From Sporosarcina highlanderae (GTDB lineage: Bacteria; Bacillota; Bacilli; Bacillales_A; Planococcaceae): a stretch of 64,000 bases of DNA. Each line of letters opens with the position of its first letter. The stretch's first letter is position 1. Both the position numbers and the translations under genes were made by a program. Below, piece by piece: positions 62,626 through 64,000 of this stretch. The stretch spans positions 310,001 through 374,000 of the forward strand of contig NZ_JAROCC010000001.1 of the NCBI RefSeq assembly GCF_030433715.1. The letters are read 5' to 3'. The notes beneath the pieces were generated by a model. That model was not told where the DNA came from, did not search any database, and saw only the letters and a list, made by a program, of their open reading frames with translations.

Positions 62626-62660
62626 AATCCCCGTCGATTAACTTAATCGACGAGGATTTC
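62626..62660. terminator. Bidirectional intrinsic terminator
   Basis: AAATCCCCGTCGATTAA-TTAATCGACGAGGATTT hairpin. Its right end touches the stop codon of the 41-aa gene. Confidence 0.78.
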
Positions 62661-62784
62661 ATTTAACGATCTGTTCCATAACAACTAAAAACACACCCGT
62701 GAGAAAAAGTGCAACATAACCGATGCAAATTTTCGGGAAGGGAATTTTTTCTCCCGAAGCGCATGATTTGCAAAAGAATTTCAA
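62659..62784 (-). CDS. 41-aa single-span membrane protein with a CxxC motif
   Basis: TTG at 62784 with AAAGGA about 10 nt upstream opens 41 codons: KFFCKSCASGEKIPFPKICI, a membrane helix (GYVALFLTGVFLVVME) and a short tail. The CxxC near the N-terminus plus one more Cys could bind metal or form a disulfide. It starts 6 nt after the glutaredoxin stop and ends in a strong terminator, so it is very likely the second gene of that operon. No family name is recognised. Confidence 0.55.
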   Translation of the reverse strand: MKFFCKSCASGEKIPFPKICIGYVALFLTGVFLVVMEQIVK

Positions 62785-62790
62785 ACCAAA

Positions 62791-63024
62791 TTATCCTTTC
62801 AAAGCCTCTTGAACTGCTTCAGGGTTGAAGCCCAAAATCCATTTGCCGTTCAGCTTTGTTTGAGGAACTCCCCTTTGGCCTGTTTCCTCGACAAGCTTTT
62901 GCCTTTCTTCTTCTGTTGTCAAAAGCACTTCTTCAAATTCGATATTTTGCTCCGTCAAATAGTTCTTCATCATTGTGCAATATGGGCACGTAGTTGTTGA
63001 ATAAACCGTTGCTACATTTGTCAT
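62791..63024 (-). CDS. Glutaredoxin-family protein (NrdH/YruB-like)
   Basis: 77 aa. The redox motif CPYC sits in YSTTTCPYCTMMKNYLTEQ, and the cis-Pro segment is GVPQTKLNGKWILGFNPE. It reduces disulfides or mixed thiols; partners in Bacillales include bacillithiol systems or NrdEF-type reductase. The ATG follows GGAG. It is co-oriented with the 41-aa membrane protein. NrdH-type function would link it to the nrd operon, but that is inference. Confidence 0.85.
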   Translation of the reverse strand: MTNVATVYSTTTCPYCTMMKNYLTEQNIEFEEVLLTTEEERQKLVEETGQRGVPQTKLNGKWILGFNPEAVQEALKG

Positions 63025-63146
63025 TTTGTTTCCACTCCTTTTTTATATGTATAACTTTAAGTATACCTCAATCCAAACGAACAAAATAGTCCGAAATTTT
63101 GAAAGGTATGGTATCGTGGAATGTAATTATTATGGAGGTGTTTATA

Positions 63147-63881
63147 ATGAAAGTGATTCCAATCGGCATTTGGGGTGGTTACCCGAAGGCGAATAGCGCA
63201 ACGTCTTCATTTTTAATCGAACATGACGGGTTTCATTGCCTCGTGGATTGCGGTAGCGGGGTACTAGCTTCATTGCAAAATTATATCCCACTTGAGAAGT
63301 TGGATGCGGTCGTAATTAGTCATTATCATGCGGATCATATTGCGGATATCGGGAGCTTGCAATTTAGCCGGATCATCAACTACTATCTTGGGAAACCTGC
63401 TCCACCACTTCCCATTTATGGTCATGACCAAGATGTGGAGAATTTCGCCAAACTGTCCTACAAAGAGCAGACGGTCGGCGTTCCAATCCAGGAAACTGAT
63501 GTCCTACATATTGGCCCTTTTGAAGTTTCTTTTTGTGAAACGACGCATCCTGTCTACTGCTTGGCTATGAAATTCACTGTGGATGGTCGTTCGGTCACTA
63601 TGACTGCGGATACAGAGTGGCGAGATGAACTTGTCGAATTTGCACGAGACACCGATTTGTTGATTAGCGAAGCGAATTTATACGAAGAGCATCTTGGCAA
63701 ATCCCCTGGACATATGGCGGGGAGCGAAGCGGGCAGGTTAGCTAAGATGGCGGGAGTGAAAAATTTGTTGCTGACGCATCTGCCTTTGCATGGTGATCCA
63801 ACGGAGATTTTACATGCAGCTTCTAATGTGTATGAGGGCCCGGCTGAATTGGCGGTTGTCGGGAAGGTGTATGAAGTCTAA
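63147..63881 (+). CDS. MBL-fold metallohydrolase (YhfI/RNase Z-like)
   Basis: 244 aa. The metallo-beta-lactamase signature is ISHYHADHIADIG, with further metal ligands in CETTHPV, MTADTEW and LLLTHLPLHGD. The N-terminal GIWGGYPKANSATSSFLIE fits the YhfI group, related to RNase Z and phosphodiesterases. It hydrolyses an ester or phosphoester of unknown identity. ATG at 63147 has GGAGGTG upstream; the longer frame lacks a site. Confidence 0.82.
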   Translation: MKVIPIGIWGGYPKANSATSSFLIEHDGFHCLVDCGSGVLASLQNYIPLEKLDAVVISHYHADHIADIGSLQFSRIINYYLGKPAPPLPIYGHDQDVENFAKLSYKEQTVGVPIQETDVLHIGPFEVSFCETTHPVYCLAMKFTVDGRSVTMTADTEWRDELVEFARDTDLLISEANLYEEHLGKSPGHMAGSEAGRLAKMAGVKNLLLTHLPLHGDPTEILHAASNVYEGPAELAVVGKVYEV

Positions 63882-63892
63882 TCGAATAAGGT

Positions 63893-64000
63893 TATGCGTG
63901 AGTCTCAGGGACTTATGCGTAATTTAGGCAATTTTTGCGTGAGTATTGAGTATTATGCGTGAATCAAGCAATTTATGCGTAAGTTCGAAGGATTATGCGT
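63893..64000 (+). repeat. Intergenic array 11, dialect C, running off the right edge
   Basis: Six copies of a (T)TATGCGT(G/A)A core, with TGCGT anchors at 63895, 63916, 63936, 63956, 63976 and 63996 (steps 21, 20, 20, 20, 20). It continues past the window. The core differs from dialects A and B but the period and intergenic position are alike. Confidence 0.8.

Noticed and set aside
1..64000. tRNA or rRNA genes
   Set aside because: No cloverleaf-like or rRNA-conserved strings were noticed on either strand. A tRNAscan run would be decisive.

Overview
The window looks like a chromosomal segment of a low-to-moderate GC Bacillales bacterium, most likely Planococcaceae (Sporosarcina-like). Pointers are an argS T-box leader, a BceRSAB module, an Opu-type osmolyte transporter, NreABC, SLH-domain surface proteins, many TTG starts behind strong GGAGG sites, and intrinsic terminators after most operons. 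No rRNA or tRNA gene was seen. The genus is an inference.

Layout. 1-4.6 kb (minus strand): molybdenum-cofactor genes (moaB partial, moeB), a PAS-domain remnant, the oxygen/nitrate sensor nreABC, and scdA/ytfE behind a near-perfect FNR-type box. 4.9-7.8 kb (plus): an ABC-ATPase-like/LytTR regulator that has lost Walker A, an ABC-2 exporter and a 25-aa membrane peptide. 7.9-11.9 kb (minus): class I ribonucleotide reductase nrdE-nrdI-nrdF behind a cobalamin riboswitch and terminator. 12-18.6 kb: PH-domain protein, erythromycin-esterase-like enzyme, two tandem DUF3221-like lipoproteins, T-box and argS. 18.6-25 kb (minus): AGCS symporter and BceRSAB. 25.3-28.1 kb: Opu-like transporter. 28.4-37.4 kb: NERD nuclease, VOC protein, nucleotidyltransferase, twin SLH/PPC surface proteins, UDG-like protein, SRPBCC protein, P-loop kinase and BAAT-type hydrolase.

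37.4-50.5 kb is an accessory, duplicated and decaying region. A GrpB/DinB/methyltransferase cassette occurs twice. The second copy is broken up by an Rpn-type nuclease gene and other insertions. Between the copies lie an IS4-family element with three frameshifts and a CPBP (CAAX) protease gene split by about 2.9 kb of AT-rich, frameshifted DNA. A matrixin-like protease and a membrane protein sit between two copies of a peptide-encoding repeat.

50.6-64 kb: a Fur-box-preceded flavin reductase, a beta-propeller protein, a HAD phosphatase, an XRE-TPR regulator with two MFS exporters that share a palindromic operator, a glycerate uptake module (gntP-type permease, glycerate kinase, CdaR-like regulator), glutaredoxin with a 41-aa membrane protein, and an MBL-fold hydrolase.

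The most unusual signal is a set of intergenic arrays with a nearly invariant 21-bp period (about two helical turns). Each unit is a roughly 14-nt core, for example TTATCACCACTTA, plus about 7 variable bases. There are three core dialects. Every array has the same strand polarity whatever the direction of the flanking genes, and none occurs in the accessory stretch from about 28.4 to 52.8 kb.
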